Assembly (NCBI GenBank): GCA_031277535.1 | Contig: JAITMD010000021.1 | Span: forward strand, 62,001-126,000 | Direction of reading: 5' to 3' | Origin: Flavobacteriaceae bacterium | Lineage (GTDB): Bacteria; Bacteroidota; Bacteroidia; Flavobacteriales; Flavobacteriaceae | DNA length: 64,000 bases | Shown: positions 44,349 to 54,000 of the stretch, in pieces | Layout: each line of letters starts with the position of its first letter | Numbering within the stretch: position 1 is the first letter of the stretch | Notes under the pieces: model-generated | Database searches by the model: none | The model's input: only the letters and a program-made list of their open reading frames with translations | Told to the model about the DNA's origin: nothing | Made by a program: the position numbers and the translations under genes

Positions 44349-44678
44349 ATGTTTGTAATTGTTTTAAGTACTATTTTCTTTGTTGTAGGTATAATTGTGA
44401 TGTTGAATAGGAGAGGATCATTCAACGATTACAAAGAAAAGTGGGAACAAGAAAAAAAGAAAATTGAACAGGAAATAGAAGAAGAGGATGAGTTAGATTT
44501 TTTGGATGATGAAGAGAAGAAAGCTCTAAACTTTTTATTTGCAGGATTGATAGGAACAGTACTTTTCTTAGTAACAGGGTTGTTTACTGGGAATAGTATG
44601 TATTTGATATTGTCTATTTTTATTTTTACAGCTATTGTTTATTTTATCAGTGTTGTCTCAAAAGGGCCTTTTAAATAA
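44349..44678 (+). CDS. Small membrane protein with coiled-coil segment
   Basis: The 109 residues have an N-terminal hydrophobic segment (3-20), a highly charged helix (KEKWEQEKKKIEQEIEEEDELDF) likely to form a coiled coil, and two closely spaced C-terminal membrane segments (about 60-78 and 83-100). I recognise no family. It sits alone between the rho terminator and the AraC gene. A TAACTTTA box about 34 bases upstream is a weak promoter candidate. Confidence 0.6.
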   Translation: MFVIVLSTIFFVVGIIVMLNRRGSFNDYKEKWEQEKKKIEQEIEEEDELDFLDDEEKKALNFLFAGLIGTVLFLVTGLFTGNSMYLILSIFIFTAIVYFISVVSKGPFK

Positions 44679-44814
44679 ACTGAGGTAGTGGTTTTACTTT
44701 AATCTTTAGATACTTTTCTTGAAGGTTCAAAATATTTCAGTCTGAACTTTATACAATAAACTACTGTGATGAAGTTTGATGCTGTTGCTTGCAAAATCTA
44801 ATCCATGTATTATT

Positions 44815-45705
44815 ATGAGTAAAATAAAAAGAATTACTCCTATTGACTTTAGAGGGGAGTATATGCCAGAAATGTCTGATGAATTTGCTATCCTAAAAAC
44901 TCCTATTCAAATACATGATATTGCAAAAACATCAGGATTTATTAAAGTACCTACTCCTTTACACCGACCAGAATTTAACTTTATAGTTCATATTACAAAA
45001 GGAAAAGCAAAACAACAAGTAGATGCTACTACTGTATCTTTGAACGAAGGAGAGATTTTGCTTGTTAGACAAGGAAATGTTACTTCGTTAAGAGAAGTAA
45101 GTGCAGATGCAGCAGGATACACTATTCTGTTTGAAGATAGTATACTTAATCAGTTGTTGTCTAAACAAGAATTAATCAAACTTTTTTCGGTGAATACAGT
45201 TATTCAATTACCTCAAGAAAGCAACGTGTGGTTAAATACCTTGTTTGAGTTATTGAACGTAGAACTTTATCAAACAGAACCTAATCTGGATATTTGTTAT
45301 TCTCTTTTCCAAGCTGCAATGCAAAAGATTTTTACTTCAAGCAAAGAGTTGAATAAAAATGTGAATCGAAGTACTGAGATAACATTTAACTTTAAAGAAC
45401 TCGTATATAAGCACTATTTGGAGCAAAAAACAGTATTGTTTTATGCAACACAATTGGCTGTTTCTGAGAATTACCTTCATCGCTGTATTAAAGAAACAAT
45501 AGGGGAAAGTCCGAAAGAGTGGATTAATAAAGTTAGCATTATGCAAAGTCAATTACTACTACAGGATTTGACAAAAAGCATCTCAGAGGTAGCATTTGAA
45601 CTAAATTATGGAGATCCAAGTTACTTTGGACGTTTGTTTAAAAAAATAGTTGGAATGACGCCTTCGGACTATAGAATATTAATTACGCAAGATTTGTCCG
45701 AGTAA
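44815..45705 (+). CDS. AraC-family transcription regulator
   Basis: The 296 residues have an N-terminal cupin-like sensor (FIVHITKGKAKQQVDATTVSLNEGEILLV) and C-terminal AraC HTHs (FYATQLAVSENYLHRCIKETIGESPKEWIN; ISEVAFELNYGDPSYFGRLFKKIVGMTPSDYR). Start ATG 44815 gives MSKIKRITPIDF; the longer frame from a TTG at 44776 is less likely. It is followed on the same strand by an outer-membrane protein, a small membrane protein and an NmrA reductase, which it may control. Confidence 0.88.
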   Translation: MSKIKRITPIDFRGEYMPEMSDEFAILKTPIQIHDIAKTSGFIKVPTPLHRPEFNFIVHITKGKAKQQVDATTVSLNEGEILLVRQGNVTSLREVSADAAGYTILFEDSILNQLLSKQELIKLFSVNTVIQLPQESNVWLNTLFELLNVELYQTEPNLDICYSLFQAAMQKIFTSSKELNKNVNRSTEITFNFKELVYKHYLEQKTVLFYATQLAVSENYLHRCIKETIGESPKEWINKVSIMQSQLLLQDLTKSISEVAFELNYGDPSYFGRLFKKIVGMTPSDYRILITQDLSE

Positions 45706-45772
45706 AGCGTGGTTTCGTTTTAATGTATCTTTTGTTTTCAGCCCATCTTTGCATCAATAAATACGAAGATAA

Positions 45773-46771
45773 ATGAAAGCATTAGTTATTGTTCCATATG
45801 ATCATGTAGGCGATAAGCCTTTAATTCCCCCAAATGATAGACTAAAAGTAAAGAGCAAGTGGATTTGCTATTCTTTAGTCGCTTTTTTTTCAACATTTTT
45901 ATCAAGTGATACCTATGGTCAGATTATTCAAGATGTAGGAGGGATAGCTGCGACAGTGCATGCAAAAACTACATTTAAGGATATGCCTTCTAATGAAGAA
46001 GGAACCGAAACAAAGTTTCAACTAAATACATATGATGCCTGGTTACCTCTACCTCCTGTAGCAATTGGTAAAACGACTGTTTTTAGTAATTTTAATTACC
46101 GCTTAATGGATTTTAATTATGAGAATACAGCTGAACAACCTGATCAGATTCATCGAATTCAAGAATTAAAATCAGTTATTATTGTACGTCATCCTATTAC
46201 AGAGAAATGGTCTGTATTGACTATTGCAATGCCCACTTTTGCTACTGAAAGTAGAAAGAATATTTCGATGAAAGACTTAACGATTGACGGGATATTGGGC
46301 GTGTCTAAAAGGTTTGGACGTCATTCAAATCTTGAGGTAGGTTTTGGAGTGCATTTAATGTATTCTTTTGGAGAGTTTTTAGTTACGCCAGGAATTTCTG
46401 TTGACTATAGAAGTGTAAATAACAAATGGTTAGCTCAGTTCTATTGGCCAAGGCTGAATGTGTTGTATGCTGTGAATCCAAAAACTCAAGTAGGTTTAGC
46501 AGGCTCGATAGATTGGACGCGTTTTAATTTGAAAAATTATCAAAGTGTAAATAACAAAGAAGTTGATTACGGTCAGTTTTCTTCTATTCATATTGGTTTG
46601 CAAGTACATCAACAATTGGTGAAAGGTATAAAACTACAAGTACAAGGAGGTGTAGGCTTGTGGAATAGTTATGAGCAGTTTGACAACAACCAAAAAACAG
46701 TAAACAAATTTTCAATTCCAACAATGCCTTATGCTAAGGTAACACTAAGTTATCGTTTAGATAAAAAATAA
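45773..46771 (+). CDS. Outer-membrane beta-barrel protein, DUF6268-like
   Basis: The 332-residue product has an unusual N-terminus: about 28 polar residues precede a hydrophobic stretch ending in a signal-cleavage-like SDTYGQ (WICYSLVAFFSTFLSSDTYGQ), so the true start may be later or the signal peptide extended. The body is alternating beta strands, consistent with a barrel; the C-terminus (MPYAKVTLSYRLDKK) fits an outer-membrane end. It resembles my memory of DUF6268 barrel proteins. Ligand unknown. It is between the AraC gene and a small membrane protein. Confidence 0.65.
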   Translation: MKALVIVPYDHVGDKPLIPPNDRLKVKSKWICYSLVAFFSTFLSSDTYGQIIQDVGGIAATVHAKTTFKDMPSNEEGTETKFQLNTYDAWLPLPPVAIGKTTVFSNFNYRLMDFNYENTAEQPDQIHRIQELKSVIIVRHPITEKWSVLTIAMPTFATESRKNISMKDLTIDGILGVSKRFGRHSNLEVGFGVHLMYSFGEFLVTPGISVDYRSVNNKWLAQFYWPRLNVLYAVNPKTQVGLAGSIDWTRFNLKNYQSVNNKEVDYGQFSSIHIGLQVHQQLVKGIKLQVQGGVGLWNSYEQFDNNQKTVNKFSIPTMPYAKVTLSYRLDKK

Positions 46772-46811
46772 CCCTATATAAACTTTAATTATTAATCTTA
46801 AACCTAATAGC

Positions 46812-47270
46812 TTGGTAGTAATTGCTATTTTGTTTTTAGGTGTTTATTTCTTTATTAATTATATGAAAATTAATGAATTTCCTTCTTCTGCATTCACCGC
46901 ACAAGCTTTGATTGCAGCAACAGTTCCTGCTTATGTATTTCCTACGGTAATGTCTTTTTTACCAGGTTATTTTTTGCAAAAAGCAGATTTAATGGCCGCA
47001 AGTTATTCTACTATTGGCTTGTCATCTTTATTATCAACTATTTTGAGTTTTATATTGCTTTGGCAATGTGAACGAAGACAAATATTAGTGCATAATAAAT
47101 TGGTTAGATCTATAGTAGTAGTGATTACCATGATGGGATTAGGAGTATTATGTGCTTTCTTATTTCATTTAGAATCAGAGTGTTTTAATATTGTGCTTTC
47201 TGCTTTTATAGGAGCTACAATATTATCAGTTCGTCAAAAAGTAATATTATATCAAGATGAAAAAAATTAA
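46812..47270 (+). CDS. Small polytopic membrane protein
   Basis: The 152 residues contain four hydrophobic segments (about 2-17, 29-50, 67-84 and 96-116). The frame starts at TTG 46812; the first ATG, at 46863, would remove the first membrane segment. I recognise no family. It overlaps the next gene by 14 bases, so the two are co-translated, and the outer-membrane gene lies 40 bp upstream. Confidence 0.55.
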   Translation: MVVIAILFLGVYFFINYMKINEFPSSAFTAQALIAATVPAYVFPTVMSFLPGYFLQKADLMAASYSTIGLSSLLSTILSFILLWQCERRQILVHNKLVRSIVVVITMMGLGVLCAFLFHLESECFNIVLSAFIGATILSVRQKVILYQDEKN

Positions 47271-48171
47271 ACCAACTATTGTTGTTTTTGGATGTACAGG
47301 TACAGTAGGAACAGAAGTAATGAAACAGTTGAAAGAATATAATTGTAAGGTAAGAGGGGTGTTAAGAGATCCTGAGCGATCTTATCCTGTGTCTCCTACA
47401 CTTAATATCACTTATGTAAGTGCAAGTTTATTTTCTATGGAGCAGCTTGTAAATGCTTGTAGGGGTGCAGATGCAGTGTTTTTACTAACAGCAACATCTC
47501 CTAATCAGGTAGAGTATGAGATGAATATAATTGATGCAGCAAAACAATGTGGTGTAAAGAGAATTGTAAAGTTGTCCGCGCCAATTATGCAAATGGCAGC
47601 TCATGTAGAAGTGAGTCAATGGCATCATCAAATAGATAAATATCTTATGCAGAATATAGAAGAGTATTGTTGTTTAAGACCACATTCGTTTATGCAAAAT
47701 TGGGAAAGAAATACATTTACGATTCAGTGTTTTGGTAAAATATATGGGGCATTGGGTAATGTGAAGAGAAATTATATTGATTGTAGAGATGTGGCTACAG
47801 TGGCAGTAAACTTTTTGTTGACTCCTGAAGTAGTTAAAGAAGAATCAGTTATTTTGGCAGGCCCACAAGCTTTTACTAATACAGAAATAGCTGCTAAGTT
47901 ATCACATGTAACAGGACAGAAAATAGAATATATTGACATTAGTCCAGAAGAATTTTTTAAATTATTAACCAAGAGGGCTAAATTACCTGTGTGGTTGGCA
48001 AATCATATTGTTGAATTAGATAAGTTGGCAATCCATGTTCGAGAACCTGAACAAGATACTGTGACAGAGTTAATAGCAAGAACTCCCCGCATAATAGATG
48101 AGTATTTTCAAGAATCACGTGATTTATTTAAGAAGAAATCTATTTGGAAGATGTTAACGGGACCTAAGTAA
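47257..48171 (+). CDS. NmrA-family NAD(P)-binding protein
   Basis: A 304-residue atypical short-chain dehydrogenase. The Rossmann glycine motif is VVFGCTGTVGTEVMKQL (GxxGxxG), and KLSAPIMQMAAHVEVSQWHHQIDKYLM follows the substrate strand. The active-site YxxxK is not clear, as in NmrA-type proteins, which often act as redox sensors or quinone/flavin reductases. It is the last gene of the AraC-linked cluster and ends at a terminator. Confidence 0.82.
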   Translation: MKKIKPTIVVFGCTGTVGTEVMKQLKEYNCKVRGVLRDPERSYPVSPTLNITYVSASLFSMEQLVNACRGADAVFLLTATSPNQVEYEMNIIDAAKQCGVKRIVKLSAPIMQMAAHVEVSQWHHQIDKYLMQNIEEYCCLRPHSFMQNWERNTFTIQCFGKIYGALGNVKRNYIDCRDVATVAVNFLLTPEVVKEESVILAGPQAFTNTEIAAKLSHVTGQKIEYIDISPEEFFKLLTKRAKLPVWLANHIVELDKLAIHVREPEQDTVTELIARTPRIIDEYFQESRDLFKKKSIWKMLTGPK

Positions 48172-48175
48172 AATA

Positions 48176-48205
48176 AAAAAGCTCATCTTTAGGATGAGCT
48201 TTTTG
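48176..48205. terminator. Bidirectional terminator between NmrA and tRNA genes
   Basis: Stem AAAAAGCTCATC/GATGAGCTTTTT with loop TTTAG. T runs on both strands can end the NmrA transcript and the minus-strand tRNA transcript. Confidence 0.9.
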
Positions 48206-48208
48206 TTG

Positions 48209-48282
48209 TGACGATGACAGGATTCAAACCTGTAACCTTCTGAGCCGTAATCAGATGCGCTATTCAGTTGCGCCACATCGCC
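48209..48282 (-). tRNA. tRNA-Arg (anticodon ACG)
   Basis: On the minus strand a 74-base cloverleaf: acceptor GGCGATG/CATCGTC plus A73, D stem GCGC/GCGC, anticodon stem TCTGA/TCAGA with loop TTACGGC (anticodon ACG) and T stem ACAGG/CCTGT with loop TTTGAAT. No CCA is encoded. Confidence 0.95.
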
Positions 48283-48291
48283 TTAATTTAG

Positions 48292-48365
48292 TGACCACGG
48301 CAGGATTCAAACCTGCAACCTTCTGAGCCGTAATCAGATGCGCTATTCAGTTGCGCCACGTGGCC
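48292..48365 (-). tRNA. tRNA-Arg (anticodon ACG), second copy
   Basis: Same D and anticodon arms as the neighbouring copy, but acceptor GGCCACG/CGTGGTC and T stem GCAGG/CCTGC differ by compensating changes. The two genes are 9 bases apart and share one promoter (48385-48415). Confidence 0.95.
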
Positions 48366-48384
48366 TATTGCTTAATTGCGAGTG

Positions 48385-48415
48385 CAAATATAGAACGTTA
48401 TTCTAATAAATACAA
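48385..48415 (-). promoter_or_regulatory. Promoter of the tandem tRNA-Arg genes
   Basis: Minus strand: TTG (48415-48413), a 20-base spacer and a perfect TATATTTG (48392-48385), about 13 bases before the first mature tRNA base. Confidence 0.68.
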
Positions 48416-48587
48416 GTGAATACAAGGCTTTTTTTGCTAAAATTTTTTTATCGATATTTAAGTTGTTTGTTATAAGTAGGTTGACGGTTTAAAAAAAGTA
48501 ATAATATTTTTTAAGGGGTAGATGTGTGTGTATTGAAGAGGAAGTAGAATGGAAAAGGAGAAACTACAATCAATTCTTTAAATAATG

Positions 48588-48595
48588 TACTTTTG
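48588..48595 (+). promoter_or_regulatory. -7 box for the methyltransferase-like gene
   Basis: Perfect TACTTTTG. It covers the in-frame TTG at 48593, which is therefore not the translation start; ATG 48623 is. Confidence 0.4.
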
Positions 48596-48622
48596 CAAAC
48601 AGTAGTATTAGGAGGTATTTTT

Positions 48623-49138
48623 ATGAATAGAAATTATATAAAGTTTTTACGTAAGTCAAGAAATCAACACAGTGTACATTCACCATTTGTATTTTGTTTG
48701 TTGACAAAAGGATTATACCCAAAAATGACACAATGGAGAAGGTATCGAAAAAAAGATGTGTTTTTATATCGATTAATAGCATACTTTAAACCTCTTTCTT
48801 GTTTTGTATTAGAAGGAAGTGAAAAGCGATATAAGAATGAGTTAAAACATATGACAGTTCATTCTAAAGAGATAAGTAGTGCACAAGAGAAAGTAGATAT
48901 GGTTTTATTGCAGAGTTCAGATTTACAAAATGATTTGAATCTTACAACAATACTTGCAATGATGCATAACGATAGTATATTAGTTGTTGATAGAAGAATA
49001 AAAACTCCTGTAGGAGAAGAATTGTGGGATACTATTGTGCAAAATAAGGTAGTAACTGCGTCAATAGATTTTTATTATTTTGGTGTGGCTTTTATTCGAG
49101 AGGAACAATTGAAACAACATTTTATTTTGAGAATGTGA
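48623..49138 (+). CDS. Reduced methyltransferase-like protein
   Basis: The 171 residues begin with the pattern FLRKSRNQHSVHSPFVFCLLTKGLYPK. They end with VVDRRIKTPVGEELWDTIVQNKVVTASIDFYYFGVAFIREEQLKQHFILR. I recall this frame from flavobacterial class I SAM-dependent methyltransferases of about 230-260 residues near ABC or lipoprotein genes. The middle, which should carry the glycine-rich SAM-binding motif (EIGTSLGIAT type) and the catalytic acidic strands, is shortened to FVLEGSEKRYKNEL. SAM binding is therefore doubtful. No shifted frame restores the missing part. Ends on both sides look intact, so it may be functional in another way. Confidence 0.6.
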   Translation: MNRNYIKFLRKSRNQHSVHSPFVFCLLTKGLYPKMTQWRRYRKKDVFLYRLIAYFKPLSCFVLEGSEKRYKNELKHMTVHSKEISSAQEKVDMVLLQSSDLQNDLNLTTILAMMHNDSILVVDRRIKTPVGEELWDTIVQNKVVTASIDFYYFGVAFIREEQLKQHFILRM

Positions 49139-49232
49139 TTTCAAAATACATTGCATTTACTAATCTATTCTTGTAATTTGGTACAAAGAATATTCTTATA
49201 TTGTTGTGGTAGAAAGAAATAAAATTGAAAAG

Positions 49233-49922
49233 ATGAAAGAAGTAATCATTGATATTCGAGATATAAAGAGAAATTTCAAGCTTGGAAATGAAGAGGTAAA
49301 GGTATTGAAGGGAGTGAATCTTCAGATTGAAAGAGGAGATTATGTCGCTTTAATGGGGCCTTCTGGGTCTGGTAAATCTACTTTGATGAATATTTTAGGA
49401 TGTTTAGATACACCTACTTCAGGTCAATTTGTGCTTAATGGAAAAGATGTTAGTAAGTTGAATGATGATGAATTAGCAGAAATCCGAAATAAGGAAATTG
49501 GCTTTGTTTTTCAGACTTTTAATTTATTGCCACGTACTACTGCATTAGATAATGTGGCTTTACCAATGGTATATGCAGGCAGAACAAAAAGTGAACGAGA
49601 TTTAAGAGCAAAGGAAGTTTTGGAACAAGTAGGTTTGGGAGATAGAACAGACCATCATCCTAATCAGTTGTCTGGAGGACAACGACAACGTGTAGCTGTA
49701 GCTCGAGCATTGGTTAATAGACCTGCTATTATTTTGGCAGACGAACCAACAGGTAACTTAGATACTAAAACATCTTTGGAGATTATGGCTTTGTTTGATG
49801 AGATTCATGCCAATGGGAATACAGTGATTTTAGTTACCCATGAAGAAGATATTGCAGAACATGCTCACCGTATTATTCGATTAAGAGATGGTGTAATAGA
49901 AAGCGATCAACGCATGAAGTAA
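49233..49922 (+). CDS. LolD/MacB-type ABC transporter ATPase
   Basis: The 229-residue protein is a LolD/MacB-like ATPase: Walker A MGPSGSGKST, Q-loop VFQTFNLLPRTTALDNV, signature LSGGQRQRVAVARALV, Walker B AIILADEPTGNLD and switch VTHEEDIAEHAHR. In Bacteroidota such ATPases pair with FtsX/MacB-like permeases for lipoprotein or efflux export, but no permease gene is next to it here. ATG 49233 is chosen over an upstream in-frame GTG (49206). Confidence 0.88.
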   Translation: MKEVIIDIRDIKRNFKLGNEEVKVLKGVNLQIERGDYVALMGPSGSGKSTLMNILGCLDTPTSGQFVLNGKDVSKLNDDELAEIRNKEIGFVFQTFNLLPRTTALDNVALPMVYAGRTKSERDLRAKEVLEQVGLGDRTDHHPNQLSGGQRQRVAVARALVNRPAIILADEPTGNLDTKTSLEIMALFDEIHANGNTVILVTHEEDIAEHAHRIIRLRDGVIESDQRMK

Positions 49923-50018
49923 ATTTTTAACTATCTTTTTGTACTGTGACAAATAGATAGTATTTTGGCGTGTGCTTTGAGCCATTAGCTAAAGACTCTA
50001 ACAACAAAAAAATATTAC

Positions 50019-50594
50019 ATGAAAGTTTATACTAAAACAGGAGATAAGGGAACAACAGCATTGTTTGGCGGTACCCGTGTTCCTAAACATCACATACGCA
50101 TTGACAGTTATGGTACAGTAGATGAATTGAATTCGTATATCGGTTTGATTCGCGATCAAGAAATTAATGTACTGTACAAAGAAGTATTAATACAAATTCA
50201 AGATAGTTTATTTACTGTAGGGGCTGTATTAGCGACAGATCCAGAAAAAGCTATATTGAAGAATGGAAAGGAACGATTAAATATTCCAAAGATTTCAATG
50301 GAAGATATTGCTTTGTTGGAGAATGAAATTGATCGAATGGAAGAGAGTTTACCACAGATGACTCATTTTGTTTTACCAGGAGGACATACAACTGTGTCAT
50401 TCTGTCATATTGCAAGATGTGTTTGTCGTAGAGCAGAGCGTTTGTCAGTGCATCTGAATGAATTAGAGCCTGTAGATGAGTCAGTTTTAATGTATTTAAA
50501 CCGACTTTCTGACTACTTATTTGTGTTGGCACGAAAGTTGACTTTTGACCTAAACGCAGAAGAAGTGAAATGGGTGCCGAGAAAAAATGTATAA
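50019..50594 (+). CDS. ATP:cob(I)alamin adenosyltransferase (PduO type)
   Basis: The 191 residues match the PduO/EutT-like adenosyltransferase fold: KVYTKTGDKGTTALFGGTRVPKHHIRID at the N-terminus, GTVDELNSYIGLIRD, and the helical motif CHIARCVCRRAERLSVHLNE with the ATP/cobalamin-binding arginines. It makes adenosylcobalamin from cob(I)alamin, possibly to serve methylmalonyl-CoA mutase or another B12 enzyme; no B12 synthesis gene is nearby. Confidence 0.93.
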   Translation: MKVYTKTGDKGTTALFGGTRVPKHHIRIDSYGTVDELNSYIGLIRDQEINVLYKEVLIQIQDSLFTVGAVLATDPEKAILKNGKERLNIPKISMEDIALLENEIDRMEESLPQMTHFVLPGGHTTVSFCHIARCVCRRAERLSVHLNELEPVDESVLMYLNRLSDYLFVLARKLTFDLNAEEVKWVPRKNV

Positions 50595-50673
50595 GTAACT
50601 ATATATTTAACTCACATTTTCTTATTTTGAATGTATACGTTCTGAAAAAGTTGTGAAATAAGTAAAAAAAAGC

Positions 50674-50703
50674 TTGTTCATTTCATAATAAAAATTATTT
50701 TTG
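50674..50703 (+). promoter_or_regulatory. Promoter of the DUF2795 gene
   Basis: TTG (50674-50676), a 19-base spacer and a perfect TATTTTTG (50696-50703), 24 bases before the ATG. One of the best promoter matches in the window. Confidence 0.68.
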
Positions 50704-50727
50704 CATTAAAATTAAAATAGAATAGAG

Positions 50728-50949
50728 ATGTATTGGACATTAGAATTAGCATCTTATTTAAGTGATGCTCCGTGGCCTGCTACGAAGGACGAACTTATTG
50801 ATTATGCAATTAGAACTGGAGCTCCACTCGAAGTAGTAGAAAACCTTCAATCCATCGAAGATGAAGGAGAGATTTATGAGTCAATGGAGGAGATATGGCC
50901 AGATTATCCAACTGACGAAGATTATCTTTGGAACGAGGATGAGTACTAA
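50728..50949 (+). CDS. DUF2795 small acidic protein
   Basis: The 73 residues contain the DUF2795 core (LASYLSDAPWPATKDELIDYAIRTGAPLEVVENLQSI) and an acidic, tryptophan- and tyrosine-rich tail (ESMEEIWPDYPTDEDYLWNEDEY). The family is widespread and of unknown function; the core is a small helix-turn-helix-like bundle. It has its own strong promoter and terminator and lies directly upstream of secA, an arrangement I recall from other Flavobacteriaceae. Confidence 0.9.
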   Translation: MYWTLELASYLSDAPWPATKDELIDYAIRTGAPLEVVENLQSIEDEGEIYESMEEIWPDYPTDEDYLWNEDEY

Positions 50950-50964
50950 AAAATAATAATGAAG

Positions 50965-50992
50965 AAAAAGCCTCTTAAAAGGCTTTTTTTTT
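50965..50992 (+). terminator. Intrinsic terminator before secA
   Basis: Stem AAAAAGCCT/AGGCTTTTT with a 6-base loop and a run of nine T. secA starts 48 bp further on and should have its own promoter; I could not see a clear one. Confidence 0.88.
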
Positions 50993-51039
50993 GTTTAAAA
51001 TACAAAATCATAATAAAAATTAGATAAATTATATAGTTT

Positions 51040-54000
51040 ATGAGCCTTATAAACAGTATATTAAAGGTTTTTGTGGGTGATAAATCTGAAAGAGATATCA
51101 AAGCAATCAAACCAATAATTGAGAAAATTAGATCGTACGAAGGGACGTTGAATAGTTTGTCTAATGACGAGCTTAGAGCAAAAACAATTTACTTCAAAGA
51201 TAAGATTCAACAAGCAAGAGCAGATCAAGATGCTAAGATTGCTTCATATCGCGAAGAGATTGAAAAAACTCAAGATATAGATAAAAGAGAAGCTATCTAT
51301 GCTAATATTGATTCTTTAGAAAAAGAAGCTTATACAAACTCTGAAAAATGTTTGATGGATATTTTGCCAGAAGCATTTGCTGTAGTAAAAGAGACTGCAC
51401 GTCGTTTCAAAGAAAACGATACTGTAGTAGTAACTGCTACTGCACAAGATATTGAGTTTGCACAGACAAAACCTTATGTAACAATTGAAGGAGATAAAGC
51501 GCACTGGGCTAATACTTGGTCTGCTGCTGGAAAGCAAGTTACATGGGATATGATTCACTATGATGTACAGTTGATTGGTGGAATTGTATTACATGAAGGT
51601 AAAATTGCAGAAATGCAAACAGGGGAAGGAAAAACGTTAGTAGCAACTTCTCCACTATACTTAAATGCATTGACAGGAAAAGGTGTGCACTTAGTAACTG
51701 TGAATGACTACTTAGCAAAACGTGATAGCCAATGGAAAGCTCCATTGTTCGAGTTTCACGGGATGTTGGTAGATTGTATTGATAATCATCAACCAAACTC
51801 TCCAGGAAGACGTGCTGCTTATGCTGCTGATATTACTTATGGAACAAATAATGAGTTCGGTTTTGATTACTTACGTGATAATATGGCACATTCACCAGAA
51901 GAGTTAGTACAGAGAGAACATAACTTTGCTATTGTCGATGAGGTTGACTCGGTATTGGTAGATGATGCTCGTACACCATTAATTATTTCTGGACCAGTTC
52001 CTCAAGGGGATCGTCATGAGTTTAATGAGTTAAAACCTAAAGTAGCTAATTTAGTTGAGTTACAACGTAAATTGGCTAATGGGTTAATTGCTGATGCTCG
52101 TAAATTAATTAGAGAAGGAAATACAAAAGAAGGTGGTTTCTTATTGTTAAGAGCATATAGAAGCTTACCTAAAAATAAAGCATTGATTAAATTGTTGAGT
52201 GAAGAAGGAGTAAAACAACTACTTCAAAAAACAGAAAATCATTATATGCAAGACAATAACAGAGAGATGCATAAAGTGGATGAAGCTTTATACTTTGTTA
52301 TTGAAGAAAAAAATAATCAAGTACAATTAACAGATAATGGTATTAAGTATTTGTCTCAAGATACAGATGAGCATTTCTTCGTGTTACCAGATATCGGTAC
52401 TGAGATTTCTAAAATAGAGAATCAAAACTTATCAAAAGAAGCAGAAGCAGAAGCAAAAGATCATTTGTTCCAAGACTTTGGAATTAAGAGTGAGCGTATT
52501 CATACATTGAATCAGTTATTAAAAGCTTATGCTTTATTTGAAAAAGATACAGAGTATGTTGTAATTGATAATAAGATCTTGATTGTAGATGAACAAACAG
52601 GTCGTATTATGGATGGACGTCGTTATTCTGATGGCTTGCACCAAGCAATTGAAGCAAAAGAGAATGTGAAGATTGAAGCGGCTACACAAACGTTTGCTAC
52701 CATCACACTTCAAAACTACTTCCGTATGTACAACAAGTTAGCAGGTATGACCGGTACAGCTACTACAGAGGCGGGTGAGTTATTGGAAATTTATAAACTG
52801 GACGTTGTAGAAATTCCTACTAATAGAGGAATTGCACGTTTAGATAAAGAAGATAAAATCTATCGTTCTGTTCGTGAAAAATTTAAAGCAGTAATTGATG
52901 ATGTTGTAGAATTATCGCAAGCAGGTCGTCCTGTATTGATTGGTACAACTTCAGTAGAGATTTCTGAGTTATTGAGTAGATCGTTAAAAATGCGTGGAAT
53001 TGAGCACAATGTATTGAATGCAAAATTACACAAACAAGAAGCTCAAATTGTAGAAGAAGCTGGTAAGCCAGGAGTTGTTACTATTGCAACAAATATGGCT
53101 GGACGTGGTACAGATATTAAGTTAAGCCAAGAAGTAAAAGACAAAGGTGGTTTAGCTATTATTGGTACAGAGCGTCATGATTCTCGTCGTGTAGACCGTC
53201 AGTTGAGAGGTCGTGCAGGACGTCAAGGAGATCCAGGAAGTTCTCAGTTCTATGTGTCCTTAGAAGATAACTTAATGCGTTTGTTTGGTTCAGACCGTGT
53301 AGCAAGTATTATGGATAAAATGGGCTTAGAAGAAGGTGAAGTTATTCAACATTCAATGATGACTAAGTCTATAGAGAGAGCTCAGAAAAAAGTGGAAGAA
53401 AATAACTTTGGTATTCGTAAACGTTTATTAGAATATGATGACGTAATGAATGCTCAAAGAGAGGTGATTTATAAACGTAGAAAACACGCATTGTTTGGTG
53501 AGCGTCTAAAAGTAGATTTAGCTAATATGATGTATGATCTATGTGAAAGAATTGTGTCAGAAAATAAAGCAGCGAATGATTTTAAAAACTTTGAGTTTGA
53601 TATGATTCGTAACTTTGGTGTTAATGATGTAATCACTGCAGATGAATTTGCTAAAGGAGATTTGATTTCTCTTGCAAATAAAGTATATGATAAAGCATTT
53701 AATGCTTATAAAGACAAATGTGAGCGAAATGCAGCAGAAGCTTTTAAAGTAATTAAAAATGTTTATGAAAATAATGAAGGACAATTTGAACGTATAGTAG
53801 TACCTTTTACTGATGGTATTAAAACGATGAATATTGTTACTAATTTAGAAGAAGCATATCAATCTGAAGGAAGAAGCTTAATTGTTGATTTTGAGAAAAA
53901 CGTAACATTATCTATTTTAGATGAGGCGTGGAAAAAACACCTTAGAAAAATGGATGAGTTAAAACAATCAGTACAATTAGCTGTACACGAACAAAAAGAT

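Noticed and set aside
48623..49138. The short methyltransferase-like gene as a frameshift victim
   Set aside because: I looked for the missing SAM-binding core in the other frames and downstream up to 49233 and saw none; the gene reads as one intact frame.
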